This document shows, piece after piece, positions 12,273-24,981 of a stretch of DNA of 64,000 nucleotides. The translations under genes were made by a program, and so were the position numbers. The stretch covers positions 1 to 64,000 of the forward strand of contig WSUB01000165.1 of assembly GCA_019633425.1 (NCBI GenBank), given 5' to 3'. Source of the stretch: Tulasnella sp. 424 (lineage: Eukaryota > Basidiomycota > Agaricomycetes > Cantharellales > Tulasnellaceae). The notes beneath the pieces are model-generated. The model did no database searches, had not been told where the DNA came from, and saw nothing but the letters and a program-made list of their open reading frames with translations. Within the stretch, counting starts at the first letter, position 1. Each line of letters starts with the position of its first letter.

Positions 12273-13526
12273 AACGTACTTTTGCAAGTCGCCAATATGA
12301 TTTTCTATCCCTTCCCCCTGGTTCTCGTTCGGTTTCCTCGTGATTTGAGCTAGAAGCGTTGATAATTTAGACGTCTGTGATCCCAAATCCTTTGCCAAGT
12401 CGTCGTTCTTGTCCATAGTCTGATTTACCCTCGTCACGGCCAATTATATACGCGCCATCACGCAGCTCAACCTACCTGAATCGATTCCACAAATGCCAGT
12501 CCCACTTTGGCAGCGGCTGCAACGAAGTTCCCGACGACCGGAATAGACCCAGACGCGATTTCTACGCCTTTGAAAGCCTTTCTGGCTATTGTGAGAGCTT
12601 CAGCACGGATCTGGCTTTGAGATTCGCTGTCCTCAGGTATAGAGGACAGTGTGTGCTGCGTCGGGGATGCCCCTGAAGTTGAATCGGTGGTTGCATTCCT
12701 TTGTTCGATGGTTGCTGTCTGGGTCTTGGATGGCGCTGAAGGCGTTTTCTCGGCGTTTGTCACGGTCGGTTGAGCAAGTGATCCTGGAAGTACTCCGGAG
12801 GCCGCGATTTCCTTCTCTGAATAAACAGGACATGGGTTCTCTAGCGAGAGAATTGGGACGGGAGCCTACTTACCCCTTCTCCGTTCATTCTCTAAGCAGT
12901 TCTTTAAGAAGCAGCATGAGACAGAGCGAGCCCGGAAATGAAGCCCATTCACGTACATTGAAAGACATCACGAATTTGGATACATCGTCTTGGCAAGTTT
13001 GGAGTAGTAAAGTGCATTTGCTTGGGCGGTTGGACGCCAAGGATTTGATCCGCTGGAGGATTTTCCATCTTTTCATCCCCGACTTGGATGATGCGTCTTT
13101 TAATCGCGAATGAACCTCCTCGAGGATTCTGGAAGACAAACGTTGCAGAAACCGACTGCTTTGCAGGGCACTGAACGTACTGGATATATTGTTCGATGTG
13201 GTCTTGGAGCCCTTGAGAAACGCTCGTGGTCTCGTTGGGAATATCTGGTGAGGACTTGACGGTGTTTAGCAAGCTCTCCGCCGCGTCCGTGGATTCCGAT
13301 GGCCACCCAGTGCCCTATAACAAGATCAGTTACGACGAAACGTGCATTCATGAAACAGATTTACGTTAAGTATTGATTCTACTGATCTTTTCAAGGAGTC
13401 GATTCTCTCGCCAAGTCTTGGGTCTCGGGCGTTATCCATAGGAGTTCGAAGTAATGGACTAGAAGACATGAGTGGTTTTGCGGGCGGTTGCCTGTTGGTC
13501 AACGTCGACCCATCGCTGGTAGCCAT

Positions 13527-16500
13527 GGCTGATGAGTGGGAATACCAGGGTGCGGTACAGGACTGGGAGTGGTGCGAGAGGGAGAGGTTGGGGTGAAGAT
13601 TGATGGAAGAAATGACTGCCCACAACACAGCCCCCAGCCACGCGCATGGCTTCGATTCGAAATTTCCGTTTTTGGCCGAAGGATCTTTTGAGCTGGAGTG
13701 ACATCAATTGTAGCAGAGTTATCGTATCAAGCTCAAGGGTTAGAGATCATCCGATTCCCGTGAGCCATTCTAGCTTGCCGCAACTGGGATGATATTCTGG
13801 GGTTTACCCTGCAGCTGGTCCAACTATGTAGGACCAGAAACGGCGGTCGATATCATCGCCACATCTGCTGCTGTTGTTGTTTGCCTAATAGAGAGAGTCC
13901 GTTTTCAGCTGTGAGGTTTCGCGTCTAGCTGAGAGAAGTGGGACGCTTTTTCTCTACAAGGCAAGCGATGGAGGAAGAAGACGTCGCTACCCTTCTTCCC
14001 CGTCGCACCGTTGTTCCCTACTGTGGGTCCGTTACTAGAACTCCTTGCCGCCTTCCCAGTCACATCGCTGATCCTTGCCGCTCAGACCTTCTAATTTCGC
14101 TTCAAGAGCCCTGTGCTATTGAATTCTCGTTCCTACTCTCTGCGAGTTATTCCTTTCTGCCTATGTCCTCAATTTCCTTTCGTTTCATTTAGTCCATCTA
14201 CTATAAGCCCCTCGGTCTCGCTTCGCTGTACCTTTGGTGGATGCGCGCTGTATTTGCCTCTTCGGGGGCTCTCGGCTAAGACGCGCATCGCTCGTCGACA
14301 CGAAATTAAACTAGAGTGCGCCCGAAGAGGGACGGCCCAAGACGTCCTAAGTCCCGGCCAAGACCCAGGTCTGTTCCACGCCGTCACCAAGGTTCTTCAC
14401 GTCCTTTTGCGGTAGGCGGTCGATCGTTCAAGTGCTGTGGACTAACAGAAACGCCGACTTGCTGCACGGGCCTGAATAAGGCCTTTTGCTCCCTAAGATA
14501 ATCCACCCCGAATAGATTCATTCATCCGACCATGTGGCTCGACGAGTTGACTGGGGCCAGAGACTGGACGATTCTTGAGGGGTCGAGGGGCATACGGAAT
14601 GGGAGGGGATAGCCCACATTTCGAGTTGCTGCACGCGAAGCAAAGTGAGAGGAGATGAGGTGGCTCAGGCGGTGGCAACTGGGCGAGGAAGCAGCCTTTC
14701 GAGGCGAAACTCCAACGATTTGCTCTTACGGAGGTCTAAGACACTGGAAGGGCGTAATTAGCGCGTCTGTCAACGACCGGCTAGAAGCACGGCGGGACGT
14801 AGCAGTCGATTTTCGTGGCGGGGGTGTCGCAAACATCTCACGTTCCTCCCTCCTCCTCATTGCCGGTCCTTCCTCCTCTTCCACCATGTTCTCCCTATAT
14901 TTAACAGTCTTAGGACGCGCGTGAGCAGGCACTGATGTCTATGGATCGCGTTCCATGAGCGCTCCCGTGGAATGAGTGGTTCAGCCGTCCAATCGCGTTT
15001 CACAACAAGCTATTCACCCCGTCCTCGACCAGCAGAGCGACTATCTGGGCTCAAGATACATGAACCCAGCACATTCTCAAGGCACCCCGAGAGTTCCAAG
15101 CTCGTCTAGCCACCGATTAACGTCCTCGCGCCTCGGGGTTGCCCTTCGGTCCACCGGTTTCAATACCAACTGCCAGCATATCCCACCAACCAGAGCCCTC
15201 ACTCGAACAAAAACGGTGCCCGCCAGTTTAAGCCGCCTTAACCCCCTCACACTTCGACTGGATTCCTTGGTTTCGCTCGGATAACAACGCGCTAGCAAAC
15301 CGCCCTTATCACTCTGTCCTTCATGCACGATTCCAATGCCTCCTTCGACAAGCCAAGCACCGACGGCAGATGCAACCCAACGTACGGGGTGTAGGCGAGC
15401 AGTGTCGTATAGGACGTACCGATCCCTCGTTCGGGGAGAGCAGCACTCGACGTAGATCGCAGTGACCGGACAGGTGGCCTGAGCTAATCATACCACCTTT
15501 CCCCAGATTGTATAGGCCGTGGACACCCATTCCAAGATTCCTATCAGCGACGTCCTCTCAGTAAGACCTGTTGTCCTCGCGGACAACACCTTCCGATAAG
15601 ACTCTTCTTTTGTCACTTGCACGTTGTTTGGCCCCAGTTCAAATCTGGCAAGTGTGGATCGCAAATATCCACAGCAGGAACGCTCTGCACAAGAACGATT
15701 CGAGAGAGGAGCGACGATCGCAGAGGAAGAATATACTTCGTAGGAGAGAGTAGTCACGATCGTGTATTGCAAGCGATGTCATTATCTCTAGCTACATTTG
15801 GGAGGAATTTGATGGATAGACACCGATATAGGATCAAAACCGACCGGGAGAGTCGCGATGAATTACCTCGCCCACATCCTGAACCACTGCTAATAACCTT
15901 ACAGTAAGATCAGCGGGGTTCACCTCAAGCCTATCCTAAGCAGAAGAAATAGTCGATATCAATTTTATTGTAAATTCTAGTATTGACGGCTAGGAATAGT
16001 ACCCTCGACGACTAACGTAGAAGGCTGGCGATCCCCGCGAACCGATTACAGCTCCTTCGTGGTCAAATGTGACCCCAATCCCCGGCTGACTATATGTACC
16101 TGAGATACATTTCGTATTTCCCAGTCTGTCTCCGCGGTGCGCAGCAATAGCAGTAGAAGCGAGGATAAATGTACGGGGCACCGGAGGACGGCTTCTCTGA
16201 CGCTGAAGGAGTTCCCCTCCCCCCTCTTGCCTGAACAGGCTGAAGGCCTTCCGCTCCAAATTCGAAGTCTGTTGGGATACGGTACCCTGCTGCTGGTATG
16301 ATATTGAAAGCAAGGCTCGCTACGCGTACTGATGGAACGAACGCAATCGTGGAGAAGACATCGTGTTTATGGTGTCCTGGGATTATGTTCAGGCCATGAT
16401 GGAGGAGGCGAGAGCGGCGATCTGTCGTCGGTCGAGTAGCACCTCAGAGAACGTGCGAAGGTGCAGGCGAGACTGGCAGACCTGAGCCGAAAAGATGCCG

Positions 16501-17154
16501 GCTTTTATGGGGGTTTATATGTTGGGGGGGGGGGGGGCGCTGACCATTGCAGGTTGGTGGGGGGACCGACGACGCCAAAGGCTGCAGGGGCCGGTGGGGG
16601 AGCGTGTTCAAAGAGGTGTTAGACTGTAGAGACTGCTGGTGGCCGAAAACCGCGTAGGAACCGCTGGAAAGAAAGAGTAGGTGCATTCCTAGAGCGAGAG
16701 AGCGGTCAGTCGAAATGGATATTCGCGCGTCCCCTCTCCAACGAACGGGGTTCACTTATTTATCTTTTGTCATGGCCATCCTCACTTCGGAGAGGTCAAG
16801 CGGATATCTTGTGCTCGAAAGAAAGGGTATCTGGAGAAGGAGAACTGTCGAAGACTCCTGGAACGTTGGCGGGCGGAGAGATGAGGACAGGCACGCTTGA
16901 AACTCCGACGCCCCCGTCAAGGTCACCCAGAGCAGAGACATGAGCATGTTGGATGTAATTTGTCGCGGTACTACAGAGGAATAAGCTATAAAGGTAGCGC
17001 GTACAACAAGCGACAGCAAAAGGTCCACGAAAGGAGCGTCTTACTATGGCCGGCACTAACGCTAATGAGAAAGGAGAACAAAGTGCAAATACAGAGGAAG
17101 GGTGTGGGCCAAATACAAATGTCGAGGTTCTGTTGTAGCCAAATTAATCTCAGG
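13527..17154. other. duplicated spacer, no supported gene
   Basis: Long spacer between the NLR start and the end of the C2H2 gene. It aligns by eye with 30185-34108, and the part 14830-16000 also with 38330-39250. Frames that open here (for example 15488-15772 and 15990-16313, both minus) are interrupted or shifted in the other copies, so I do not call genes. A run of about 14 G lies at 16527-16540. The segment 16440-16990 is part of a block that recurs beside every C2H2 gene. Confidence 0.5.
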
Positions 17155-17841
17155 TTATCCGTGATACCCCGGCACAAACTCGGGAGGGATTGCCCGGTAG
17201 TAGAAAGTCGGCTGGAGCGGCCAAGGAAGAGGAGCTCCGAACGGTGCTTGGGGCATGGGAGGTGGTATGAAGGATAGGCCTGGAGGGGGAGAGAGATCAC
17301 CCGTTGATGCGGACGACCCGGGGCTTGACGACCTCGAGTTTGGCGGGAGCATCCGGATTTCGAGGTGAAGTTCATCATGATGCCGGCGTTTCATGTGCTG
17401 CTTGACCACGTATTTGCGAGGACTCCTACAGACAAAAGCGCTAAGACGGAGGGTTAATGGAACGAGGGTTGAACTCTTGTACGAACGTATAATTGCAACC
17501 ATCAATAGGGCAGCCCCACGTTCTGGAATGACTGGTTTTACATCGCGATTTCATTGCTGGGTCTAGAAACTGTTGGCGGCAAATTGGACAGGGATACCGT
17601 TTGCTTTTCTTATGCCTTGCGCGACGAAAAAAAAAAAAAGAGACACAGGTTCGTGAAAAAGAAGCAATAAAAACGAGGAAGCATCAAAGCTTACTGCGAG
17701 TTCACGTGTCGGCCAAGAGTAGAGGTATTCTGCAAAAGTGTAGCCCATAAATCAGCAATAGGCGGAAGCGGATAAATTACGCCCTGGGTCGCGCCCAAAA
17801 CGTACCGCAAGGTTCGCGCCACACGCGTCACAGGCCGGCAT
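17155..17841 (-). CDS. small three-finger C2H2 protein, copy 1
   Basis: Four exons read downward: 17841-17806, 17729-17695, 17615-17487, 17425-17155, giving 156 residues. Finger 1 is C-x2-C-x12-H-x4-H and is spread over the first three exons (CDACGANLA, NTSTLGRHVNS, QH). Finger 2 is a C-x2-C-x12-C-x3-H variant (CPIC to CKTSH). Finger 3 is C-x4-C-x12-H-x4-H (CPIDGCNYT to HMKRRH) and is split by the last intron. The tail is Ser/Pro-rich (SSASTGDLSPPPGL) and ends PPEFVPGYHG. Fingers plus a Pro-rich tail suggest a nucleic-acid-binding regulator, but the target is unknown. Exact spacing of all fingers after splicing supports the model. Three more intact copies lie in this window. Confidence 0.85.
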
Positions 17842-17953
17842 GAAAAGAAAGGAAAAGAAGGTTATACAAGCTACCAGCCTGCAGGGATGAACCTATGCGA
17901 TGGAATGGAGGTGTAACTGAGCTAGAGAGAGCGTCTGGTTTGGAGGGAGTGGG

Positions 17954-17961
17954 TTTATATA
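17954..17961 (-). promoter_or_regulatory. TATA box of C2H2 copy 1
   Basis: TATATAAA on the minus strand, about 113 bases upstream of the ATG. It is conserved before copy 2 (34927-34934) and, with small changes, before copies 3 (about 41219-41226) and 4 (about 46573-46582). Confidence 0.6.
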
Positions 17962-18492
17962 GGTGTGCAGGCTAATTAATCTTTTTGTCATGGGTCCCTG
18001 CATGAGGTCGCCGTTTTCTTTTTTTTTGTAATCGAAATGCAACAGGGCAATTGCTGTTTATGGATTGTTTGTTCAAGATCTTTGCGAAGGAACCTTCCAT
18101 AAAGGTCAGAAAAGCGGGGATTTAATGTTTTGGCACTCGAGAAACGGTGATCGGATGCAACCTAATTTGTATATCAGGGTTTGTGTTCCAGTATACTTTG
18201 AATCTCGGGCGGAGAGCCATTCTTCCACTTCGGCAACGCCCTTGTCGAAGTAGAACCATCTGTCAGGTCTTGCTGGAGGGGGGTCCTCTTTGTTTCAAGC
18301 TTACTAACATGTACATGAACTAGCGTGTTTCTCGCTACACACCACAAACAACGGATTCATTGTCTCACCCAGCCTGGCCCTTTAAGCACAAGAGGAAGTA
18401 TCAGTCGGCTCCTGAAGCATATGAGTGAAGGAGCTCACCAAGGTGCCCAAAAGCTGACAGCTGATGCCTCCTCTCGCCCTTGAAGGTCCAGG

Positions 18493-18610
18493 TTGGGCAA
18501 GACAATGAACCCGTTGTTTGTGGGGTATAGCAAGAAATCCACTGGAATCGAGTTCTACAAGGTCGACATCAAGGGTTTACATGTTAGTGGGCTTAAAATG
18601 AAGAGGGCGG
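18493..18610 (+). pseudogene. thioredoxin fragment
   Basis: The frame IEFYKVDIKGLHVSG with the preceding NPLFVGYSKK resembles thioredoxin exon 3 (PVFERI to [11 protein letters not shown], then the donor site). The WCGPC part and all other exons are absent. It is followed by a block also found after the thioredoxin fragment at 37225, so both are remnants of one ancestral copy. Confidence 0.5.
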
Positions 18611-20009
18611 GCCCCTCCAGCGAGTCCCAATTAACGGCTCTATCGGAAAAGGGCATCGCCGAGGCGGAACCAATTTTTTGACGTCATATAAAAGTCGTCC
18701 CGCCCGCGAAACAATAAGCGAGGTGCTCCTTTGCAGTAAGCATGCAGCACTTATATGAGCATTCGTGTATATTTGCTGACGAATATTTGAGGAAGTTCAA
18801 ATTTCGGCTAACAAAGCATGGGACGGGCCTTTAAGCAGGAGCAACGCTGGGTTTGCGGAACAAAGAGATCTTGTATATTCGGCACTTGTTCCGTCGCTGA
18901 TCTAAGTCCGAGCCCTGGAGGGAGGTGCGTTGGTAGTATTGCTGGTCTGTTGGCCCTAGTAGGGAATTTAGCCCTCGGAGACCCTGTTCATCCGGGTGCT
19001 GGGATCGACTCATCCACACGCCACATTCAACTTGACGCCAAGTGTCTCGTGCTCCTCCACGCCATTTGCAGCCTTTGACCCTATGGCCGAGTAAAGTTGC
19101 GACACTCTGAGGTGACATAGAAGCCTGTGAACACCGAGATTTTGCGATCTCCTCCGCTGTTGGATTGACGATTCTCCTCTACTGCGAATCTCCCGTGAGG
19201 CAGATTTCTCGTCCAACCCCACTAAAGAACGATTAAAACAGACAGCACCAGTCGATGTAGGCGTTCATGTTGAGTAAAGTGATTCCGTGAGGGGGGTGTT
19301 CAGAGGGCGAAGAGGAGTAGGTCCTGGGTTCTGACGAAGCCAAACGGCAGAGTCCGAGAGCGAGTAGCGCTGATGCTGGAAAGTTTTCAGAGCGTTGCAG
19401 TCTCTTGGAGACAAATACCACAGGAGCACCCTTTTAAGGTGAAGTGGGACGTCCTGAACTACTGTATACACCGAATCGAAATCCCCGGGCGTTTTCATGA
19501 GGTTTGAAGCGAAAGAGACGACCAGGAAGACAGAAACCTTGTCTGCCCGACGTCGCCCTGACGATGCCTCATGCAATATGCTATCGATTCACATAGAGTC
19601 GTCGGCTACGAAATCGAGATTCTAGACATCTGGCTGAGGTCGGATTCGTATCGAAGTTGGCTTGAGCTGCATCAATTAGTGTGAACGGTGGAGTAGGGCG
19701 GTGGCCGGTGTCGGACACGACTCCAAAGAGGCTGGTTCCTAACTCGGGCACGCGGGCCGGACTGGCCCGCGTTTTTTTTCACTCTTGCGAACATTTCATC
19801 CTCCGTCCTCAACACCTCACCGCCAGTTCTTCTTCCTGTTCCACAATATCCATCTTTCGGCACGCGTGAGCTGGCGCTGAGGACCATGGGTCGCGTGGAA
19901 TGAGTCCTCAGATCGGTTCGAAACTCCGCTTGAACCCGATTTGCTGAGTCAGCCGCCACATTTTTTTTTGCACGTCACGCGCCATGTGACGCACTGAGAG
20001 CCCAAAACA
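18611..20009. other. repeat block shared with 37.38-38.45 kb
   Basis: Intergenic block, no supported gene. 18830-19600 aligns by eye with 37385-38120, and 19670-19915 with 38180-38450 and with 14780-14975. Minus-strand frames here share a short stretch (TPGDFDSVYTVVQDVPL, with the counterpart TPGGFDSMHTVVQDVPL) but then diverge by frameshift. Confidence 0.5.
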
Positions 20010-20903
20010 GACAATCAATGCCGACTTCCAACAGCCGACTCGCTCGAATGGCCAGCACCTCCATAGGAGCCGCAAGCGCAAACCCGAGCAGCGTAGCTCT
20101 CCTCCTTTCTCTCCTCCTTTCTCTCCTTCCAATCCAGCCAAAGATGTCTCTCACCAGTCCCCCTCATGCCAAAGCCTGTCCTGACAACCTCAAACCTCAA
20201 ACCACTCCTCCGTCCACTCTCCAGCCACCGCAAGCAAGAAATCCGCCAAGGATCCACCCTCCATCCTAGATGAGGTCGATGTCATCATGTCTCCCAAAGA
20301 GGTCCACTCGTCAGAAGATCAGAAACGGATGACGAGCGGTAGAAGGCGAGCTGCGTCTGCCTGGATCCCATACCAGACATCACACTCTGGCCGAGCTAAA
20401 CACACCCACACCAAGAGCACACAGCGATCATTCAACGACGTACTTGCGATGGTAGAAACACCCAAAGCTCCCAACGGAGCACTCAGCTCCCGCAAGCCAG
20501 GCGATATGGCTTTCGCGTTGACGACGTCCGGCGCGGGAAGCAGCAGTTAGCAATTAACGTTGCTGCGCCAGTCACCAAATCGCTCTCCGGCAAGACGTCC
20601 AACCTTAAAAGGGCGATCGAAGAGGTGTTGAACGCACCACCATCTTGCGCGGGGATTGTGATGTCTCCGAAGCGGGTGGGACCCGTTCGAGGAGCAATAC
20701 GCAATTTCTATCCGCGGCCCCAACCTCTGACGACGGCGCTTCGGATACGCGTATACGGCTTCAATAATTTCAACCTCCCGAAAGAAGAGAAAGAAGCTCT
20801 GGAGGAAAGCCTCGACCTCTTCATTAAGAGGTGATAAAAAGGGTGGGGGGAGTGCTTTAGGGCCTGCGCTCGCCGCGTCAGACATGTCCCTCGCTAACGC
20901 TAT
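20010..20903 (+). pseudogene. decayed exon 1 of sterol-transfer gene, copy 2
   Basis: Aligns with 2898-3801, but has several indels and no continuous frame: only patches such as MSPKEVHSSEDQKR and the KEEKEALEE region remain. The intron 1 donor (GTAAGT at 20904) is kept. Exon 1 encodes the low-complexity N-terminus, so its loss does not touch the folded domains. Confidence 0.85.
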
Positions 20904-20992
20904 GTAAGTAACCCGCGGAAACCTCGTTGCAACACATATTCCTCGTACCACAATTCCTTCATTCACCAACCACCACCAGCTACTAACCACCA

Positions 20993-23206
20993 ATGCTCGC
21001 TATTCTCTTCGATTATTGTAGCGCTGCTCCAACAACGACTCAAGCTGTGTCGGTCAGTCCTGAGCGACTGCGCCAGGATACCCAAAAGGTCAAAGAACCC
21101 ACACGCTCCTTTACCGCCCTCTCCGATGATTTCAAACCGCGGCGTGGATCTGGTGACACCGACATGGACTCGGAGGGAGCATACGACTCAGATTCGCAGA
21201 GCAGGCTTAGCTTCAACGATCGTGATATTCCGATCACGGGCTTCGCCGTCGCAAGTAGCAAGCGCAACGCCGATTTCCACGACTTGTTCCCCGACGTCCC
21301 AGATGGAGACTATCTCATTGAAGGTGAGGTCTTGAACAGCGTTTTTTGCACAAGAAGGTTGATTAATTGTTCTTGGTCAGATTACGGATGCGCTCTTCAA
21401 CGGGAAATCCTCGTCCAGGGGCGATTGTACATTTCAGAAAACCATATGTGCTTCCATGCCAATATCTTTGGCTGGGTAACTAATGTATGTCGTCCGCATT
21501 TTGCTTGCTTTCTCTTCTTGAGCTGATAGGGGTGACGCTCGGACTTTCTCTCTTTTGCAGTTTACGGTACCATTCGCCAACGTTACGGGTCTCGAGAAGC
21601 GCATGACTGCCTTTGTCATTCCCAACGCCATCCAAGTCAACACTACCGATCAAAAGTACACCTTTGCGTCGTTCTTGTCCCGGGATACCACCTTTGACGT
21701 CATGCAAAACATCTGGCGACTGGCCCACCACGGTCCACCAGCATCGGGCGCGGCCTCGGGGAGTATGGACTTTGAAGAAGGCGGCGTCACTGTCCTCGTC
21801 AACGAAACGAACACCTCCCTCGTTCAGTCCCCTACGCAAGAGAATGGACCGCAAGGTCGAGGGTTCCTCAGCCCCGCCAACAACGGACTACCGGCGCATA
21901 AACCCACTCAGTGCGAGTGCGGCAAAAACAAGACTCATTATCCGGAGACGGTTTGGGAGGCGGTCTTCCCTGGTACACCGGAGAAAATCTACAACTTGAT
22001 ATTTGCGAGCGGGTTCATAAAGGATTTCTTGGCCAAAGACCAACAGTTGATTGGTACGTCTTGAAATGTCGTTGTTTCTGTTGCATCTAGCGCTAATGAT
22101 GGGTTCCTAACCTAACAGCGCTCCAGATATCAGATTGGTACCCTGAATCTGAAGGTTCTCAGCTCCTTGCTCGAACGATGTCGTTCATCAAACCTTTGAA
22201 CGGGAGTGTCGGTCCGAAGCAGACCAAGTGCGAGTTGAAGGAGGAGACGGTCTATGTCGACTTTGACTCGTACGTTAGCAGTGTCACGACTACGAGGACC
22301 CCCGATGTACCGAGTGGAGGCGTGTTCGCGTGCAAGACCCGGACTTGCATCATGTGGGCCGGACCGGCGAGTACGAAGATTATCGTCACGACGGGTGTCG
22401 AGTGGTCTGGTCGTAGTTTCATCAAATGTAAGGTCTTTTTATTCTTCTGGTTTCGAAGGTAGTTTTGATCGACTAACTTCCTCTTGCGTTTCATAGCGAT
22501 TATCGAACGGAGCGTCCTTGATGGCCAAAGGACGTACCACTCCGACTTGGAACGTGCGATCAGGGAATACATCAGCGAACATCCGACCGAGTTCATCCCA
22601 GAGGGGGCTCCTGCCGATGCAGCTGCTACAGTCATCACTGAAGCTGAAGGCCCGCCCACTTCTCCAACTGGAGAGACGATCCCCGAAGCTGCTGGCGCAG
22701 CCGACAGCAGGCGGGTCGCAGAACGCCGAACCATTCAATGGGCCCTCGACACGTTCACGAGCGCGATGAAGCTCGCTTCCCAATCATTCTGGGGTCTGGT
22801 CGACATCTTGCAGGATCTGTTGGAGAGTGCGCCGGACATGTCTTCGTCCGGGGGCGGCAACTGGGTCTGGTGGGCCGTGGTAGCGTTCCTCCTTGTGATG
22901 AACCTGTGGACGTGGAGTTCGTTATCGCAGTCCCGAGCGAGGGAGAAGTTGACGCAGAAGAGGTTTGGTGGGGTGAGCCCTGTGGGGAACCCTCTTGTCG
23001 ACCCGGTGCAAGGGGCGGAGCGCGTTGCAGCCGAGGCGGTCAGAGTGTTTTGGCAGGGCGTCTCCGAGCAGCAGAACTCGGCGTGGAAAGAGGAGTTGAT
23101 TGGAGAGATCAGGGCGTTGAGAACGGAGATAGTCAGGTTAGAAGAACGGCTGAAGGTGGTGGAAGGGGGGAAGAAGTCTCGGCCGTCCATAGAGGAAGTG
23201 GACTGA
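20993..23206 (+). CDS. N-terminally truncated GRAM-VASt-TM protein, copy 2
   Basis: Five exons stay in frame: 20993-21323, 21381-21484, 21561-22053, 22119-22427, 22497-23206, giving 648 residues. The ATG at 20993 lies in what is intron 1 of copy 1 and reads straight into exon 2 (MLAILFDYCSAAPTTTQ). The GRAM domain, VASt domain, single membrane segment and C-terminal coiled coil are all present with mostly conservative changes. The product would be an ER-anchored sterol-transfer protein without the disordered N-terminus. Copy 1 has the same in-frame ATG (3899), so a short isoform may be ancestral. It may instead be an untranscribed relic, since the native promoter is missing. Confidence 0.7.
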
Positions 23207-24063
23207 AAGAAAAAAAACAGCAAGCTTTTCGGTCTTCTTTTCTCGGCCGTTCTTGGGATGTTTTACTAGATGTAACAATAATACCAAATCTTGTGTACAA
23301 TGTAGGATCTCTCCTTGATGGAGTCACAGGACTTGCAATGGCGGACTTTGGGTGGGTTCACCTCTTCGTGAAGGGTGAATCAGAATTGCGGACTCCTTTG
23401 TTCCCTGCGTAGTGACTGGCCATGTAGTCATCCTGAAGAGATAATGCAATAGATATGAAGCATCATTAGGCTATTTCCTGTCGATATTGACTCACAGCAA
23501 CTCACTTTGCCTCCACCATCCACGCCGAAACTTCGAAACCAAGCAGGAGAGCGTGAATGACCTTAACGTGACTCTTAAATCTTCCTCTATGCTCATAGAA
23601 GTTGAGCTCTGCATACTGTGAGGGTACTTGACGCTTGGGTTCCAGCAGTCCTAGAGCGATCGTCTCACGACGGATCCGTACTGGCCTCCTCTGGCATGCC
23701 ACTCCCTTCGACATATCGCTAGATTCTTCTCCTGCCTACGCTTAACACGGAGAACCCGCCTCCTGATACAATTTCGAGGGCTTTGTGTCATCCAAGAGCG
23801 GGTCAATAAGAGCGCAAAACGGTCTCCACCAGGATTTGTCATGCGCGGGGATCTTTGTTGACAAACGACCTCGGGACAGCCGGCATGACGCGACCCGGAC
23901 CTATACTCAGCCATTATTGATGGAGGGCCCAGCATCATATATAAGGCACATCGCTTGGGCTCTAACTCGACATTATACAACTCAAGTTATTTAACAGCTT
24001 TCATATCTCATACTACATATCCACCTCACTTTATCCACTTTCCGCAAGAACAAGCTGAACGAC
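23207..24063. other. intergenic, copy of 6128-7101
   Basis: 3' region of the truncated sterol-transfer gene and promoter of thioredoxin copy 2. Slightly shortened against unit 1; no gene is seen. Confidence 0.6.
23938..23945 (+). promoter_or_regulatory. TATA box of thioredoxin copy 2
   Basis: TATATAAG, 119 bases upstream of the ATG at 24064, conserved with unit 1. Confidence 0.6.
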
Positions 24064-24651
24064 ATGGCCGTCATCCCAGTCAAATCCGTAGAAGAATTCT
24101 CAGCTATTGTAAGTAATATTACATTACTCAACGCCCAGATGAAATTGGATCGGCTTACCCCGTTTTGTGCCGGTTGCAGGTCAACAGCGGTAAACCCGTT
24201 TTTGTTGACTTTTGGGCGACATGGTACGTGAAGCCGATGCTCCCCAGTCATGATACCTTGTACTCACTTCAATTCGGTCTAATGTGAGTGTAGGTGTGGG
24301 CCTTGTCGTATGATCAGCCCCGTCTTTGAAAGAATCAGTAGTCAGCTCAGCGAATCGGGAGCGGAGTTCTACAAAGTAGACGTCGATGCGTTACCGGTGA
24401 GTAGCCCTTACTCTCATGCAGAGAGTCCTGAGTAGCTGAAAATCCTTTCAAAGGATGTCGCTGGAGAGTGGGGCATTCGTGCGATGCCAACGTTTCTTGC
24501 ATTTAAGAACGGGCAGAAGACCGGAGAACTCGTTGGAGCCAATCCAGGCGGCTTGCAGGTCTGTACAGATTCCGAGTTCGTTTCAGCAGAGAGTTGGTTT
24601 CTGACCTCACTTCTCGTACAGTCCTTAGTCGCGGAGCAGCTTGCTGCGTAA
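24064..24651 (+). CDS. thioredoxin, copy 2
   Basis: Same five-exon gene as copy 1: 24064-24108, 24180-24223, 24294-24396, 24454-24558, 24622-24651, giving 108 residues. The redox motif WCGPCR and the cis-Pro loop ([13 protein letters not shown]) are intact. Differences from copy 1 include Ser-Val for Ser-Ala near the start, Pro for Thr before VFVDFW, and a stop two codons earlier, after LAA. All splice sites are kept. The absence of any disabling change suggests that this copy is still under selection. Confidence 0.93.
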
Positions 24652-24981
24652 GAGTAGACACCGACAGGCCATTTAGTCGATTCGCAACGTCGGTTCTGCG
24701 CGGCATGCAGTATACCTTGTACCATACTGTAACTAGCAACCAACAGACGGGCGGTATTAACTGTGTAACAGATATATATTCCTGCTATTATAGTAAATGA
24801 AATGGTTAGCGGACTCCGACAGACGCTGGTGCGCCGAATCTTTTGACGCCACATGGAAATGGCTCGGCTCGCTTGCTTCAAACCCGAAGCACCAGCAGCC
24901 TGGGTCATACTCTTGGCTTAATATGATGGCAATTCAGCAATTATCGTGATAGGGAGACATTACAACACTGCGACTAGCAAC
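24652..24981. other. convergent intergenic region, unit 2
   Basis: Shortened copy of 7686-8070; no gene is seen. Confidence 0.5.

Larger units (their letters stand above)
8071..13526 (-). pseudogene. NACHT-WD40 NLR, copy 1, two frameshifts
   Basis: Counterpart of the open NLR at 24982-30184. Exons read from the right: 13526-13365, 13314-13181, 13128-12957, 12901-12874, 12816-12476, 12419 downward (helical N-terminus), then the NACHT exon (about 11930-10365) and the WD40 exon (about 10280-8071). The P-loop is GMAGRGKST and Walker B is VVDALDECDD, so the ATPase core looks competent. Two lesions break the frame: a one-base net gain with a short inverted segment at 12245-12272, and a one-base loss at 9268-9282 in WD repeat 7. 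Downstream WD repeats are still coding-like in the shifted frame, so decay is recent. It could still make partial proteins; a sequencing or assembly error is an alternative for either lesion. Confidence 0.8.
2898..18300. repeat. segmental duplication, unit 1
   Basis: First copy of a tandem duplication of about 17 kb. Gene order is GRAM-VASt protein (+), thioredoxin (+), NACHT-WD40 NLR (-), spacer, C2H2 protein (-). Matching points sit about 16.7-17.1 kb from unit 2: thioredoxin start 7102 versus 24064, C2H2 stop 17155 versus 34109. The left border is near 2898, inside exon 1 of the GRAM-VASt gene, where identity with 20010 begins. Confidence 0.9.

Noticed and set aside
15488..15772. Minus-strand frame with TAYTIWGKVV, similar to GYTIWGRVIYGRPIGVAVLD near 38.95 kb
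   Set aside because: The similarity could reflect an old membrane-protein gene, but frames break within 40 codons in each copy and no family was recognised.
16527..16540. Run of about 14 G, and a run of about 10 C at 58560
   Set aside because: Simple homopolymers in spacer and intron; the length may be uncertain. No function inferred.
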